Origin: Ampullimonas aquatilis
GTDB lineage: Bacteria; Pseudomonadota; Gammaproteobacteria; Burkholderiales; Burkholderiaceae_D
DNA: 64,000 nucleotides
NCBI RefSeq assembly: GCF_049675895.1
Contig: NZ_CP183834.1
Location: 2,976,001 to 3,040,000 of the forward strand
Reading direction: 5' to 3'
Below the pieces are notes generated by a model. It was not told the DNA's origin, did no database searches, and worked only from the letters and a program-made list of their open reading frames with translations. Positions within the stretch are counted from its first letter, which is position 1; every line of letters begins with the position of its first letter. The translations under genes and the position numbers were made by a program. Below are positions 1 to 8,799 of this stretch, piece after piece.

Positions 1-137
1 TCGCGCCACCCCAACTCAATAATGAACCCGCCAAACAGCAACCAATTGTGAACGCCTTGCCCAAGGTGGGTCGCAACGACCCTTGCCCTTGCGGCAGCGG
101 TAAAAAGTACAAGCAGTGTCACGGCCAGTTAAGCTGA
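1..137 (+). CDS. secA: SecA preprotein translocase ATPase, C-terminal end only
   Basis: The reading frame is already open at the left edge (codons begin at base 3) and stops with TGA at 135-137, so only the last 44 residues are seen. They end in the SEC-C zinc-binding motif CPCGSGKKYKQCHG, preceded by a Pro/Gln-rich linker. That combination is the usual tail of SecA, the ATPase that drives unfolded preproteins through SecYEG; the zinc tail binds SecB. Other proteins can carry SEC-C motifs, but its place at the very C-terminus after a flexible linker favours SecA. An intrinsic terminator follows about 80 bases downstream, so this is the end of its transcript. Confidence 0.85.
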   Translation, partial: APPQLNNEPAKQQPIVNALPKVGRNDPCPCGSGKKYKQCHGQLS

Positions 138-218
138 CATAGTACGGTAACACGATCGCGCCGCCCAGCCCGACCATCTTGGTTCGAGTTGGGCAAAAAC
201 GGATACCCCGCCCCGTAT

Positions 219-252
219 AAAATAGCCCCTCTGGAAGGGGCTATTTTATTTA
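219..252 (+). terminator. Intrinsic terminator after secA
   Basis: A perfect 12-bp stem (219-230 with 236-247, loop of 5) has a GC-rich top and A/T-rich base and is followed by a T-rich run. It lies between secA and the convergent peroxidase gene. The A/T ends of the stem may let it act in both directions. Confidence 0.85.
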
Positions 253-385
253 CCTGAGCAGATGGTTTTAATCAATAAAACTCGTTTTGACGGGAGTATC
301 CGCTCTTATTAAGTAATTGATTGAGTGCTTCATTGTGTACTTTAACGGGTTGAGTGAAGCACTCCTGCACTACGCAATCGGCCCA

Positions 386-889
386 TTACACCGCAGCGGA
401 TTGGTCTTGCGCGAGCAGCGCGTTGACATCCTGATTGATTTCTTGCGGCGTCGTAGTGGGTGAGTAACGTTTAAAAATGCTGCCGTCACGCTTGATCAAA
501 AACTTGGTGAAATTCCATTTGATGGCCTCACTGCCAAAAATACCCGGCTTTTCCCTGGTCAGCCATTGGTACAAGGGATGAGCGTTCTCGCCCTTGACGT
601 CAATCTTGGCAAACATGGGAAAAGTGACCTCGTATTTGAGCGAACAAAACTCGGCAATCTCTTCCGCACTGCCAGGTTCCTGTTCACCAAACTGATTGCA
701 GGGAAAGCCCAATACCACCACGCCCTTGTTTTCATAATGATTGAAAAAACCTTCCAGACTGCGGTATTGCGGGGTAAAGATGCACTTGCTGGCAACATTG
801 ACGATCAGCACAATCTTGCCGCGATAATCCGACAGATTGACAGGCTGGCCTTGCAGGGAGTCGGCGGTAAAGTCGTAGAGTGTGGTCAT
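386..889 (-). CDS. gpx: Glutathione peroxidase family protein (BtuE/GPx-like, Cys type)
   Basis: A 167-residue thiol peroxidase of the usual bacterial length. It reduces hydroperoxides with thiols from thioredoxin or glutathione, in the cytoplasm or periplasm; no signal peptide is visible. The catalytic Cys36 sits in NVASKCIFTPQY, where Ile replaces the common Gly after Cys. The supporting residues are Q66 in FPCNQFGEQEPG and W125-N126 in IKWNFTKF. The start ATG at 887-889 fits the family start. It is transcribed toward secA and separated from pilU by a terminator, so it is probably a single-gene unit. Confidence 0.93.
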   Translation of the reverse strand: MTTLYDFTADSLQGQPVNLSDYRGKIVLIVNVASKCIFTPQYRSLEGFFNHYENKGVVVLGFPCNQFGEQEPGSAEEIAEFCSLKYEVTFPMFAKIDVKGENAHPLYQWLTREKPGIFGSEAIKWNFTKFLIKRDGSIFKRYSPTTTPQEINQDVNALLAQDQSAAV

Positions 890-977
890 GGCGGCTCCTT
901 AATTGGAAGGCCAGATTGTGCCACGTTGCGCTGCAGTTGCTACGGCTGCTTCAAACAAATTGAAAAACCAGCCCCAA

Positions 978-1012
978 CAAAAAAGCGTGCCGCTCATGCG
1001 ACACGCTTTTGA
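978..1012 (-). terminator. Intrinsic terminator after pilU
   Basis: A stem of 981-989 with 1002-1010 has one internal mismatch and an upper 3-bp stem with loop TCAT. Read on the minus strand it is followed by a run of six T, placing it just after the pilU stop and before the peroxidase start. Confidence 0.8.
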
Positions 1013-1059
1013 TTGATACTTGCGTTTAAATACAGCCTGACAAAAAACGACTCGTCTGC

Positions 1060-2196
1060 TTAAACAATATCCAGGTGTTTGATATTGGAAGACAGATCGC
1101 GGTCTTTGGACTTGGCACTATTGAGTTTGATATTCAAACGCAAATCGTTGACCGAGTCGGCGTTACGCAACGCATCTTCATAGGAAATCTCATCGGCTTC
1201 ATACAAATCAAACAGGGCCTGGTCAAAGGTCTGCATACCCAGCTCACGGGAGCGCTTCATCAACTCCTTGATTTCATGCACTTCACCCTTGAAGATCAGG
1301 TCGGCAATCAATGGTGTATTCAATAACACCTCAATCGCTGCTGCCCGGCCACGGGTATTCATCTTGGGCACCAGTCGTTGTGAAATCATGCCGCGCAAGT
1401 TGAGCGACAAGTCCATCAGCAATTGTTGACGACGATCTTCCGGGAAAAAGTTGAGAATCCGATCCAGCGCCTGGTTGGCACTGTTGGCGTGCAAGGTGGC
1501 CAGACACAAGTGACCGGTTTCGGCAAAGGCAATCGCATGTTCCATGGTTTCGCGATCACGAATCTCACCAATCATGATCACATCGGGCGCCTGACGCAGC
1601 GTGTTTTTCAGTGCTGCTGCCCAGCTCTCGGTATCCACACCCACTTCACGCTGGGTGATGATGCAGTTTTTATGCGGATGAACATATTCGACCGGATCTT
1701 CAATCGTGATGATATGGCCATAACTATTGTCATTGCGATAGCCGATCATCGCAGCCAGTGTGGTCGACTTGCCCGAACCGGTCGCACCGACCATGATCAC
1801 CAGACCGCGCTTGGTCATCGCCACGTCCTTGAGCACTGGCGGCAACTTGAGTTCATCAAAAGTGGGAATATCGCTATTGATGGTTCGCAGCACCATACCC
1901 ACACGCCCCTGCTGCATGAAAGCGTTGACCCGAAACCGGCCAATTGAGGTAGGACTGATGGCAAAGTTGCATTCCTTGGTCGCTTCAAATTCGGCCGCCT
2001 GACGATCATTCATGATCGCCCGTGCCAGCTCGACCGTATGCTGCAAGGACAAAGGCTGGTTGGAAACCGGTGTCATCTTGCCATCAATCTTGAAAGCCGG
2101 TGGAAAATCGGCAGTAATGAACAAGTCAGAACCCTTTTTGCTGAGCATCAAACGCAGCAGGTCATACATGAATTTCGATGCCTGTTCTCTTTCCAT
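1060..2196 (-). CDS. pilU: Type IV pilus retraction ATPase PilU
   Basis: Cytoplasmic hexameric ATPase of the GspE/PilT family. It works beside PilT in pilus retraction and twitching motility. The protein shows the N-terminal PAS-like sensor region (GSDLFITADFPPAFKIDGK), Walker A GATGSGKST, the Asp box TIEDPVEYVHP, Walker B APDVIMIGEIRD and the His box TGHLCLATLHA. It resembles PilU (starts MEREQ-SKFMYDLL) more than PilT, and it lacks the AIRNLIRE helix. A frame continues to a GTG at 2205, but that codon lies inside the Shine-Dalgarno sequence, so one of the tandem ATGs at 2199 or 2196 is the start; I chose the second. pilT lies upstream in the same direction, with repeat element A between them. 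Confidence 0.95.
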   Translation of the reverse strand: MEREQASKFMYDLLRLMLSKKGSDLFITADFPPAFKIDGKMTPVSNQPLSLQHTVELARAIMNDRQAAEFEATKECNFAISPTSIGRFRVNAFMQQGRVGMVLRTINSDIPTFDELKLPPVLKDVAMTKRGLVIMVGATGSGKSTTLAAMIGYRNDNSYGHIITIEDPVEYVHPHKNCIITQREVGVDTESWAAALKNTLRQAPDVIMIGEIRDRETMEHAIAFAETGHLCLATLHANSANQALDRILNFFPEDRRQQLLMDLSLNLRGMISQRLVPKMNTRGRAAAIEVLLNTPLIADLIFKGEVHEIKELMKRSRELGMQTFDQALFDLYEADEISYEDALRNADSVNDLRLNIKLNSAKSKDRDLSSNIKHLDIV

Positions 2197-2200
2197 CATT

Positions 2201-2209
2201 ACCACCTTT
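2201..2209 (-). promoter_or_regulatory. Ribosome binding site that fixes the pilU start
   Basis: The minus strand reads AAAGGTGGT immediately before the two tandem ATG codons (2197-2199 and 2194-2196). The possible GTG start at 2203-2205 overlaps this site and is therefore unlikely to be used. Confidence 0.65.
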
Positions 2210-2246
2210 AAAATTTGAATTTCGTTTATTAACAGGGCAAAAAATC

Positions 2247-2414
2247 TTCACCACAAAGGCACAAAGTACACCAAGTAAAGCGACCACCCATTCAGAATTT
2301 CGTTACTTGATACGGCAGCAACATCAAATAGACCAGGAATCGCCGTCCTCGTGGTCAAACCGCACGCCTTTCATTTGGCTTTTCTTTGAGCCCTTTGCGT
2401 CTTTGTGGTAAATC
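2247..2414. repeat. Dispersed inverted-repeat element, copy A (pilU-pilT gap)
   Basis: The left arm at 2247-2280 contains TTCACCACAAAGGCACAAAG. The right arm at 2382-2414 is its imperfect reverse complement (CTTTGCGTCTTTGTGGTAAA). About 100 bases lie between them. The same arms occur in copies B (4494-4733) and C (54371-54679); this copy lacks the GGGGACAG core seen in those two. No open frame of note is inside. Confidence 0.75.
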
Positions 2415-2441
2415 CTTTGGTTTTTCAACCGCTCGGCCCCT

Positions 2442-3485
2442 TTAACCCGGGAAGTTCTCCGGTGTCTTGGCTTTCTGACGGGCTTCGTCGACCGATATGA
2501 CACTACGTTTGACCAGCTCGGTCAGGCACTGATCCAGTGTCTGCATACCAAGCTGGTAACCCGTTTGAATCGACGAGTACATCTGGGCAATCTTGTTTTC
2601 ACGAATCAGGTTACGAATCGCTGGCGTACCGACCATAATTTCATGCGCCGCCACCCGGCCATTGCCATCCTTGGTTTTAATCAGCGTTTGTGAAATCACC
2701 GCTTGCAAGGCTTCGGACAACATGGCTCGCACCATTTCTTTTTCAGCCGCAGGAAACACGTCCACAATCCGGTCGATGGTCTTGGCGGCAGAGCTGGTAT
2801 GCAAGGTGCCAAATACCAGGTGACCGGTTTCAGCCGCAGTCAGCGCCAGTCGAATGGTCTCCAGGTCTCGCAACTCACCCACCAGAATTGCGTCCGGATC
2901 TTCCCGCAGCGCCGAGCGCAAGGCATTGTTGAATGACAGGGTATGCGGACCCACTTCACGCTGGTTGATCAGACTTTTTTTCGATTCATGCACAAATTCG
3001 ATTGGATCTTCGATCGTCAAAATATGGCTGTATTCATTTTCATTGAGGTGATTCACCATCGCCGCCAGGGTGGTCGATTTACCCGAACCAGTAGGCCCGG
3101 TAACCAGCACCAGACCACGTGGTTTCATGGCCAGCTCGCCAAACACTTTGGGGCAGTTCAGATCTTCAAGTGACAGAATTTTGGAAGGAATCGTCCGCAA
3201 TACAGCACCAGCGCCACGGTTATGCACAAAGGCATTGACCCGAAACCGCGCCAGACCCTGAATCGGGAAAGAAAAGTCGCACTCCAGATTATCTTCATAA
3301 GCCTTGCGCTGACCATCGTTCATGATGTCATAAATCATCGCATGGACTTCTTTGTGTCCCAGCGCGGGCAGGTTGATACGACGAATATCACCATTGACCC
3401 GAATCATGGGTGGCAAACCAGCCGACAAGTGCAAGTCGGATGCCTTGTTCTTGACGCTAAACGCTAATAGTTCGGTAATGTCCAT
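2442..3485 (-). CDS. pilT: Type IV pilus retraction ATPase PilT
   Basis: The 347-residue length matches PilT. This hexameric ATPase sits at the cytoplasmic face of the pilus machine and depolymerises the pilus for twitching. Visible motifs are Walker A GPTGSGKST (130-138), Asp box TIEDPIEFVHE, Walker B DPDAILVGELRDLET, His box TGHLVFGTLHT and the PilT-specific AIRNLIRE helix (289-296), which separates it from PilU. The start MDITELLAFSVKNKASDLHLS is the canonical one. It is divergent from yggS with a short intergenic space, and lies upstream of pilU. Confidence 0.97.
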   Translation of the reverse strand: MDITELLAFSVKNKASDLHLSAGLPPMIRVNGDIRRINLPALGHKEVHAMIYDIMNDGQRKAYEDNLECDFSFPIQGLARFRVNAFVHNRGAGAVLRTIPSKILSLEDLNCPKVFGELAMKPRGLVLVTGPTGSGKSTTLAAMVNHLNENEYSHILTIEDPIEFVHESKKSLINQREVGPHTLSFNNALRSALREDPDAILVGELRDLETIRLALTAAETGHLVFGTLHTSSAAKTIDRIVDVFPAAEKEMVRAMLSEALQAVISQTLIKTKDGNGRVAAHEIMVGTPAIRNLIRENKIAQMYSSIQTGYQLGMQTLDQCLTELVKRSVISVDEARQKAKTPENFPG

Positions 3486-3641
3486 TTATACTTGATCCTT
3501 TATGTGGCAAAGCTGGGACGGCCATTCAGGCCGGTTACTTATTCGTCGTCGCTCATTGTTACTGCACCTGCTGATTATTCACCATCGTGCATGGTTGCTC
3601 TGGCGACGCTCTTTTTTGGTTTTTTCCCTGATCATTTCATC

Positions 3642-4481
3642 TTGAGCAATATAACCACCAAGTTACAAATCGTATTAGGCAGAATTTCACAGGCAGCCGC
3701 AATAGCTGGTCGTGACCCTGCCACTATTCTGTTACTAGCTGTATCAAAAACCTTCCCGGCCGAGGCAGTGCAAGCGGCAATCGCCTCCGGGCAAAGCGCT
3801 TTTGGCGAAAATTACGTCCAGGAAGGCGTAGCCAAGGTACTGGCGATTCGTGACTGGCTGGCGCGACAGGAAGCCGTTGCGACGGCCGTGCCGATCGACA
3901 GCACAACCGTCTCCCACGCCTACGGGGTCGCATCCCCGAGCTCCCGCTCGGGGCCCCTGCTCTGCCCTCCGGCGTGGCACTTCATCGGCCCCATTCAAAG
4001 TAATAAATCCCGTCTCATTGCCGAACACTTTGACTGGGTGCATACGGTGAATCGCTTCAAGATTGCCGAGCGGCTGTCGACGCAGCGCCCCACCAATCTG
4101 CCACCTTTGCAGGTTTGTGTACAGGTCAATATCAGCGGGGAAGCCAGTAAATCGGGCGTGATACCAACTGAGGCGCTGGCCTTGGCGCAAGCTGTTGCCG
4201 CCCTGCCCAATCTGCAACTACGCGGCCTGATGGCCATTCCCGAACCAGCGGTAACCCTGGAAGCACAACGCCAGCCCTTTGCCGACTTGCGCGCTTTGTT
4301 GCAGCAACTCAATGCCAATCCCATCTTGCTTGAACACCTTGCCAAACATGGCCAGCCAGCACTGGACACACTCTCCATGGGAATGTCTTCCGATCTGGAA
4401 GCCGCTGTGATGGAAGGTGCCACCATCGTGCGCGTGGGTAGTGCCATCTTTGGTGAGCGCAGTTATGCGGCCGGTGTTTAA
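3642..4481 (+). CDS. yggS: PLP homeostasis protein YggS/PROSC (alanine racemase-like fold)
   Basis: A pyridoxal-phosphate-binding TIM-barrel protein that controls free PLP levels. The motif LLAVSKTFPAEAV carries the PLP lysine (K36 from the chosen start), and GENYVQE, WHFIGPIQSNK and LSMGMSSDLEAA follow. The frame runs back to 3492, but the family alignment begins exactly at TTG 3642 (SNITTKLQIVLGRIS), giving 279 residues. That is about 45 longer than usual because of an insertion near residues 75-112, just before WHFIGP. Most of the extra sequence is encoded by a compact GC-rich palindrome (3914-3977). An upstream ATG at 3591 is possible. proC follows, the usual partner, with repeat element B between them. 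Confidence 0.88.
   Translation: MSNITTKLQIVLGRISQAAAIAGRDPATILLLAVSKTFPAEAVQAAIASGQSAFGENYVQEGVAKVLAIRDWLARQEAVATAVPIDSTTVSHAYGVASPSSRSGPLLCPPAWHFIGPIQSNKSRLIAEHFDWVHTVNRFKIAERLSTQRPTNLPPLQVCVQVNISGEASKSGVIPTEALALAQAVAALPNLQLRGLMAIPEPAVTLEAQRQPFADLRALLQQLNANPILLEHLAKHGQPALDTLSMGMSSDLEAAVMEGATIVRVGSAIFGERSYAAGV
3914..3977. repeat. Nested GC-rich palindromic insertion inside yggS
   Basis: The outer arms CCACGCC (3914-3920) and GGCGTGG (3971-3977) enclose a perfect inner hairpin, CCCCGAGC-TCCC-GCTCGGGG (3934-3953). They also enclose a short GGGG/CCCC hairpin (3924-3937). The block is read in frame as part of the additional protein segment in YggS. It resembles REP-like palindromes by structure only. 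Confidence 0.65.
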
Positions 4482-4493
4482 AGGCTATATGGT

Positions 4494-4733
4494 TGGAACC
4501 GCCAAGACGCCGAGGAAAATCCTTTCACCACAAAGACACTAAGGACTCAAAGTAAATCTTGTTGGCACAACGCTGTTTTGTCACGGGGACAGAGTAATAC
4601 TCTGTCCCCAGACTCCGTCGTTAGCACTGGTTTAAATCTCATTGTTTTCTTAATGAGCTTTGTGTTTCTTTGTGTCTTTGTGGTGAAAGGGTTTTGTTTC
4701 TCTTAGCAATCTTGGCATCTTGGCGGTGCCAAT
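4494..4733. repeat. Dispersed inverted-repeat element, copy B (yggS-proC gap)
   Basis: The left arm (4494-4556) reads GGAACCGCCAAGACGCCGAG, then TTTCACCACAAAGACAC. The right arm (4659-4733) is the imperfect reverse complement, ending CTTGGCGGTGCC. The core holds a perfect palindrome of two 12-nt arms, GGGGACAGAGTA (4585-4596) and its complement (4598-4609). This element fills nearly the whole 359-base gap, which contains no gene. Confidence 0.85.
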
Positions 4734-4840
4734 CATTGCCTGCAGATTTTTGTCCGGTTCTCCGCGATAATGGCGCAAACGGCACCGCAAGTAGCGAGAC
4801 CTGCTTGCACTAAAAAACAATTTTTATAACGACAATTCCT

Positions 4841-5674
4841 ATGATGGACTCCCTCCTCGATACTCTGCAAGTCGCCTTTATCGGCGGTGGCAATATGGCC
4901 AGCGCCCTGATTGAGGGCATGCTGGCACAAGGTCTGCCAACCACGCACGTCACCATTGTTGAGCCCTATCTGCCGCAACGCGAAAAGCACACCGCACGTG
5001 GCTGGCAGGCACTGGCCGAATGTACTGATGAGTTGCTGAAAGCCGATGTGATCGTTCTGGCCGTCAAGCCGCAGCAATTGCACGCCGCCTTGCAGACCCT
5101 GCAACCTTTTGTGCGAGAGCAGTTGATCGTGAGCGTGGCTGCTGGCATTCGGCTGGCCGATATTGCGCGTTGGCTGGGTGGCTACGACAAGCTGATTCGC
5201 ACCATGCCCAACACGCCCGCCCTGGTGGGTGCGGGTATCACCGGCATGTACGCTTTGCCAGCGGTCACTACCACTGAAAAAGAACGGGCAGCCGCCATGT
5301 TGAACGCCGTTGGTGAAGTGGTTTGGGTAGAAGATGAAAATCAGATTGACGCCATCACCGCCCTCTCTGGGAGCGGTCCGGCCTATGTGTTTTACTTTAT
5401 CGAAGCCATGCAGCAAGCCGCCGCCGAGCTGGGTTTGAGTGAAGCCGCTGGGCGTAGCCTGGCCATTGGTACTTTTGTCGGCGCGGCCAAACTGGCGGCG
5501 ATGTCGGATGAACCGGCCAGCACGCTACGCGAAAAAGTCACCTCCAAAGGTGGTACCACCTTTGCCGCGCTGACCCATATGCAAAGCCAGCAGGTCAAGG
5601 AACATATTGTGGCCGCCATTCACGCTGCCAACCACCGTGCCGGTGAGCTGGGTGACGAATTGGGCAAGGATTGA
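4841..5674 (+). CDS. proC: Pyrroline-5-carboxylate reductase
   Basis: Cytoplasmic last step of proline synthesis: NAD(P)H reduction of 1-pyrroline-5-carboxylate. At 277 residues it has normal length. The N-terminal Rossmann motif is AFIGGGNMASALIEGM; MPNTPALVGAGITGMY follows, then the family signature ALSGSGPAYVFYFIEAM in the C-terminal dimerisation domain, and VTSKGGTT near the end. Two ATGs are adjacent (4841 and 4844); no strong Shine-Dalgarno is visible. The first step of this pathway, proB, is not in the window, while proA is at 27.2 kb. Confidence 0.96.
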   Translation: MMDSLLDTLQVAFIGGGNMASALIEGMLAQGLPTTHVTIVEPYLPQREKHTARGWQALAECTDELLKADVIVLAVKPQQLHAALQTLQPFVREQLIVSVAAGIRLADIARWLGGYDKLIRTMPNTPALVGAGITGMYALPAVTTTEKERAAAMLNAVGEVVWVEDENQIDAITALSGSGPAYVFYFIEAMQQAAAELGLSEAAGRSLAIGTFVGAAKLAAMSDEPASTLREKVTSKGGTTFAALTHMQSQQVKEHIVAAIHAANHRAGELGDELGKD

Positions 5675-5836
5675 AAATAAGAAAAGTCGGCATCAAGCTG
5701 ACTTTCCAATCGATTGAGTCGGCATTAAATCGACATTCGGTCTGAATTAGTCCGTGCAAACCGAAATTTTGCGTAGCGATCACCCTTAGGCAGCCATTAC
5801 CTTACGCAATCATTTAAGCCGACTCATCTCTTTTTC

Positions 5837-5916
5837 AAGGAGTATCCACTTAAATTAACCCATATAGTGCGTAATATAAAGACTTTAATAAATACAGTAC
5901 GAGAGTATATTTTAAA
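5837..5916 (+). repeat. AT-rich ~70-nt dispersed element, copy 1 (proC-pbpC gap)
   Basis: It begins AAGGAGTAT and contains ATATAGTGCGTAATATAAAG and TTTAATAAATAC, ending GAGTATATTTTAAA. These blocks recur, in either orientation, at 22.9, 32.0, 42.1, 50.0 and 61.1 kb. It lies between the convergent proC and pbpC genes. The match to the other copies is imperfect. Confidence 0.55.
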
Positions 5917-5930
5917 CGCGCATGTAAACG

Positions 5931-8756
5931 CTAACGCCCCAAGCCACTCACCTTAAACACCACCCGCGCATAGCGCCCCTGCTCATCCAGCGCGGTCAGC
6001 GTGTAGCGATCATCCTTCTCCAGACTCAATTTAAATGCCGCCTGCGGTTTGTCGGTGCTGCCTACCTGCTGCCCATTGAGCAGCCACACCACCGACTGCT
6101 GACTGCCCAGCGCATGCACGGTGAGCACAGCGCGGGTTTGCCCAGGCGCGGGTTGAATCAGACTATTGCTATCAACGCCTTCAATCCGCAAGCTCTGCCC
6201 GGGCTGATCAGGCGCACAACCCACCTGCCAGTCAGGCCCACGACTGGCCTTGAGCTGCGCTGGTTCCAGCCAGGGCTCAAGCTGCATCGGCCAATGTGCC
6301 AGAATGAGCTGCTGCAAGCCGGTCGTCGCTGCGGGGTCGTTTTTCATGTTGCTGTTTGCTACGCTGGCATTTGACAGGTTGCCATTCATCAATCGGTCTT
6401 TGGCTGAATGATCTTTGGCCAAACTGACCACGCTGGCATTGCCTGGCGTTACCACTGTTTTTATTCTGTCCGTCATGCAACGCGGCGTCACCCGCAAACC
6501 AGTTGCCGGATTCAGCCAGATGGTTTCCAGCACATTGCCTGCGCGCAGCCGGTCGGGTCGCGTCGGTGGCGCAGTATCATGCAACAGCCAGGCACTGCGC
6601 CGTGCCTGACAATGTTCTGACGTGGTCTGTTCAATCCGCAAGCCCAATGGCCAGCAAATGGTGGCGGCCTGCACGCTGGCCGGCTGTTGATGATGCTGAC
6701 CATTGGCCACCGGCAAAATCGCCAGCAAATCTTTCAGCAAAGGTGCGGCCGTATTGGCACCAAAAAACCCGGGATTGGGTGTGCCATCCGGTCGACCCAC
6801 CCACACGCCCAGAGTGTAGTTATCGGTCACACCAATCGCCCAGGCATCCCTGAAGCCAAAACTGGTGCCGGTTTTCCAGGCGACTTTATGCAGACCTTCC
6901 TGAAATGGCGCATCGGGGCGACCACCGGTCTCTAAAATATCGCGAATGATGAATGCAGCACCTTCACTCATCAGCCGGGTTTCGATTTTGGGTGCCGAAG
7001 GCGATAGGCGCGGCGTGCCCGCCACCCCACCATAAGCCAGCGCCCGATAACTGCCCACCAGCTCTTCGAGCGTGGTACCGGCACCACCTAAAATCAAACT
7101 CAAATTGGGTGTGCTGCCCTTGGGCAAGCGCAGATGCAAACCACCCGCCCGCAAATGCGCCGCAAAGCGCATCGGCCCGAGCTGATCGAGCATATCAACG
7201 GCAGGAACATTGAGCGAGCGCTGCAAGGCTTCACTGACGCTCACCGGCCCCGAAAAATTGGCCTGAAAATTACCCGGTGCATAACCCGCAAAAGATTGCG
7301 GCACATCCATGAGCAGGCTTTCCGAATGAATCAGCCCTTCATCGAGCGCCATCGCATACAAAAACGGTTTGAGCGTGGAACCGGGCGAGCGCACCCCGCG
7401 CACCATGTCCACATGCGCAAAGCGGGTGTTATCAGAAAAATCAGCCGAGCCAGCATAAGCCCGAATCGCCAGACTCTCGTTATCCATGATCAAGGCCGCC
7501 ATCGAAATATGCGGTGGCAGACTTTGCAGCCGATCCACCAGCAATTGTTCCAGCGCGCTTTGCATATCGGCATGCAAGGTCGAGGGCAAGGTGATGACAC
7601 CACCGACGATGCGATGCGCCGTCGTGGGGAACGATGATGACATGACAGGCTCCGTCATTGCCGTTGCTGTGGCTGCCGCCGTATTGGAGGTCACCACTGA
7701 GGTGGTCGCAACCGTGGCAGCAGAGGTCGTTCCAGAAATTACAGGTAATAGGTTTGCGACAGGCTGCTTGACTGGCTGCTCGGCAGGTTCGTTCATATTG
7801 GCCTGCAATGGCGGAGCAGTGCTCGTCTTATCAAGCTGAGCTGGTCGCGGCTTTGGCAGATTTTGCGGTGCAGCTTTACGTACCGTCTTGCGCAGACTGT
7901 CCCGCAAGGTTTGCCGTAAGCGCTCGGCAGCCAGCGGTGCCAGCCAGTGCGAGCGGATTGGCTGGGCAATCACCCGTTCGATCCGTGCATCGGCCACGGT
8001 GGCAGCGTCCCACACACCGAGCGTCACCATGCGTGCCAGCACCTTGTCGCGGGCGGCTTGCGCCAAACGTGGCGCACGGTCCGGTCGCAGGCGTGACGGT
8101 GCTTGCGGCAGACACGCCAGCAAGGCCACATCGGCATGGCTCAACTGCTGCGCCGACTTGCCCAGATAGGCGCGGCTCGCCATTTCCACCCCTTCCACAA
8201 TACCGCCCATTGGCGCATGGTTTACATACAGGATCAGAATTTCACGCTTGGACAAATGCCACTCCAATTGCAGGGCACGCGCAATCTGCCGCAACTTGGT
8301 CGTCAGGGAACGGGCAGAACGGCGCGCCTGTGCACTCCCTTTCGCATCATCAGCATTCTCTGCGCCAGTGGTCCAATCCAGCCGTCGTGCCACCTGCATG
8401 GTCAGCGTTGAACCACCCGAGACAATATGTCCATAGCGCACCCATTGCCAGGCGGCACGCAACAAAGCCACCGGATTGACACCCGGATGCCAGTAAAACC
8501 AGCGGTCTTCATAATTGAGCAAGGCCTGCAAATACAGCGGTGATACCTGTTCCGGTGTCACCGGTTGCCGCCAGATGCCATCACGGCTGGGATAAGTGCG
8601 CAGTGGTGAACCATCTTCGGCCAGTACCACCATGCCACCATCGGGCCTGGGTAAATGCAGGGGAAAGGTGCGGTCGAGCACGGCAATGAGCAGCACGCTC
8701 AGAAACATCGCAATGAAAGCGATTAAGACAATACGGTAATTATTTGATCGCAACAT
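5931..8756 (-). CDS. pbpC: Penicillin-binding protein 1C (bifunctional transglycosylase/transpeptidase)
   Basis: Inner-membrane-anchored periplasmic peptidoglycan synthase. In order it has a membrane anchor (about residues 9-27), a GT51 glycosyltransferase (YEDRWFYWHPGVNP, GGSTLTMQVARRL), a transpeptidase with SPGSTLKPF (Ser nucleophile) and KTGTSFGFRDAW, and a C-terminal PBP1C domain (about the last 90 residues). At 941 residues it is well over the roughly 770 of E. coli PbpC. The excess is two low-complexity linkers: an Ala/Thr/Val/Pro-rich stretch between GT51 and the transpeptidase, and an Asn/Ser-rich one before the C-terminal domain. PbpC commonly neighbours alpha-2-macroglobulin; here the Fic cassette separates the two. 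Confidence 0.94.
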   Translation of the reverse strand: MLRSNNYRIVLIAFIAMFLSVLLIAVLDRTFPLHLPRPDGGMVVLAEDGSPLRTYPSRDGIWRQPVTPEQVSPLYLQALLNYEDRWFYWHPGVNPVALLRAAWQWVRYGHIVSGGSTLTMQVARRLDWTTGAENADDAKGSAQARRSARSLTTKLRQIARALQLEWHLSKREILILYVNHAPMGGIVEGVEMASRAYLGKSAQQLSHADVALLACLPQAPSRLRPDRAPRLAQAARDKVLARMVTLGVWDAATVADARIERVIAQPIRSHWLAPLAAERLRQTLRDSLRKTVRKAAPQNLPKPRPAQLDKTSTAPPLQANMNEPAEQPVKQPVANLLPVISGTTSAATVATTSVVTSNTAAATATAMTEPVMSSSFPTTAHRIVGGVITLPSTLHADMQSALEQLLVDRLQSLPPHISMAALIMDNESLAIRAYAGSADFSDNTRFAHVDMVRGVRSPGSTLKPFLYAMALDEGLIHSESLLMDVPQSFAGYAPGNFQANFSGPVSVSEALQRSLNVPAVDMLDQLGPMRFAAHLRAGGLHLRLPKGSTPNLSLILGGAGTTLEELVGSYRALAYGGVAGTPRLSPSAPKIETRLMSEGAAFIIRDILETGGRPDAPFQEGLHKVAWKTGTSFGFRDAWAIGVTDNYTLGVWVGRPDGTPNPGFFGANTAAPLLKDLLAILPVANGQHHQQPASVQAATICWPLGLRIEQTTSEHCQARRSAWLLHDTAPPTRPDRLRAGNVLETIWLNPATGLRVTPRCMTDRIKTVVTPGNASVVSLAKDHSAKDRLMNGNLSNASVANSNMKNDPAATTGLQQLILAHWPMQLEPWLEPAQLKASRGPDWQVGCAPDQPGQSLRIEGVDSNSLIQPAPGQTRAVLTVHALGSQQSVVWLLNGQQVGSTDKPQAAFKLSLEKDDRYTLTALDEQGRYARVVFKVSGLGR

Positions 8757-8799
8757 ACAAATATATTGTGGAAAAGCGGCATGACAAAGCAGGAATCGT

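Noticed and set aside
566..1012. 148-codon plus-strand frame opposite the peroxidase
   Set aside because: It is the antisense of gpx; no family-like sequence and no ribosome site.
4733..5416. 227-codon minus-strand frame opposite proC
   Set aside because: It mirrors proC codons; His/Gln-rich antisense composition.
5683..5705. Hairpin after proC as a terminator
   Set aside because: The 9-bp stem has a G-T pair and is followed by CCAATCG without a T-run; too weak to call.
7134..8479. Several long plus-strand frames inside pbpC
   Set aside because: They are shadows of a strong minus-strand gene with clear PBP motifs.
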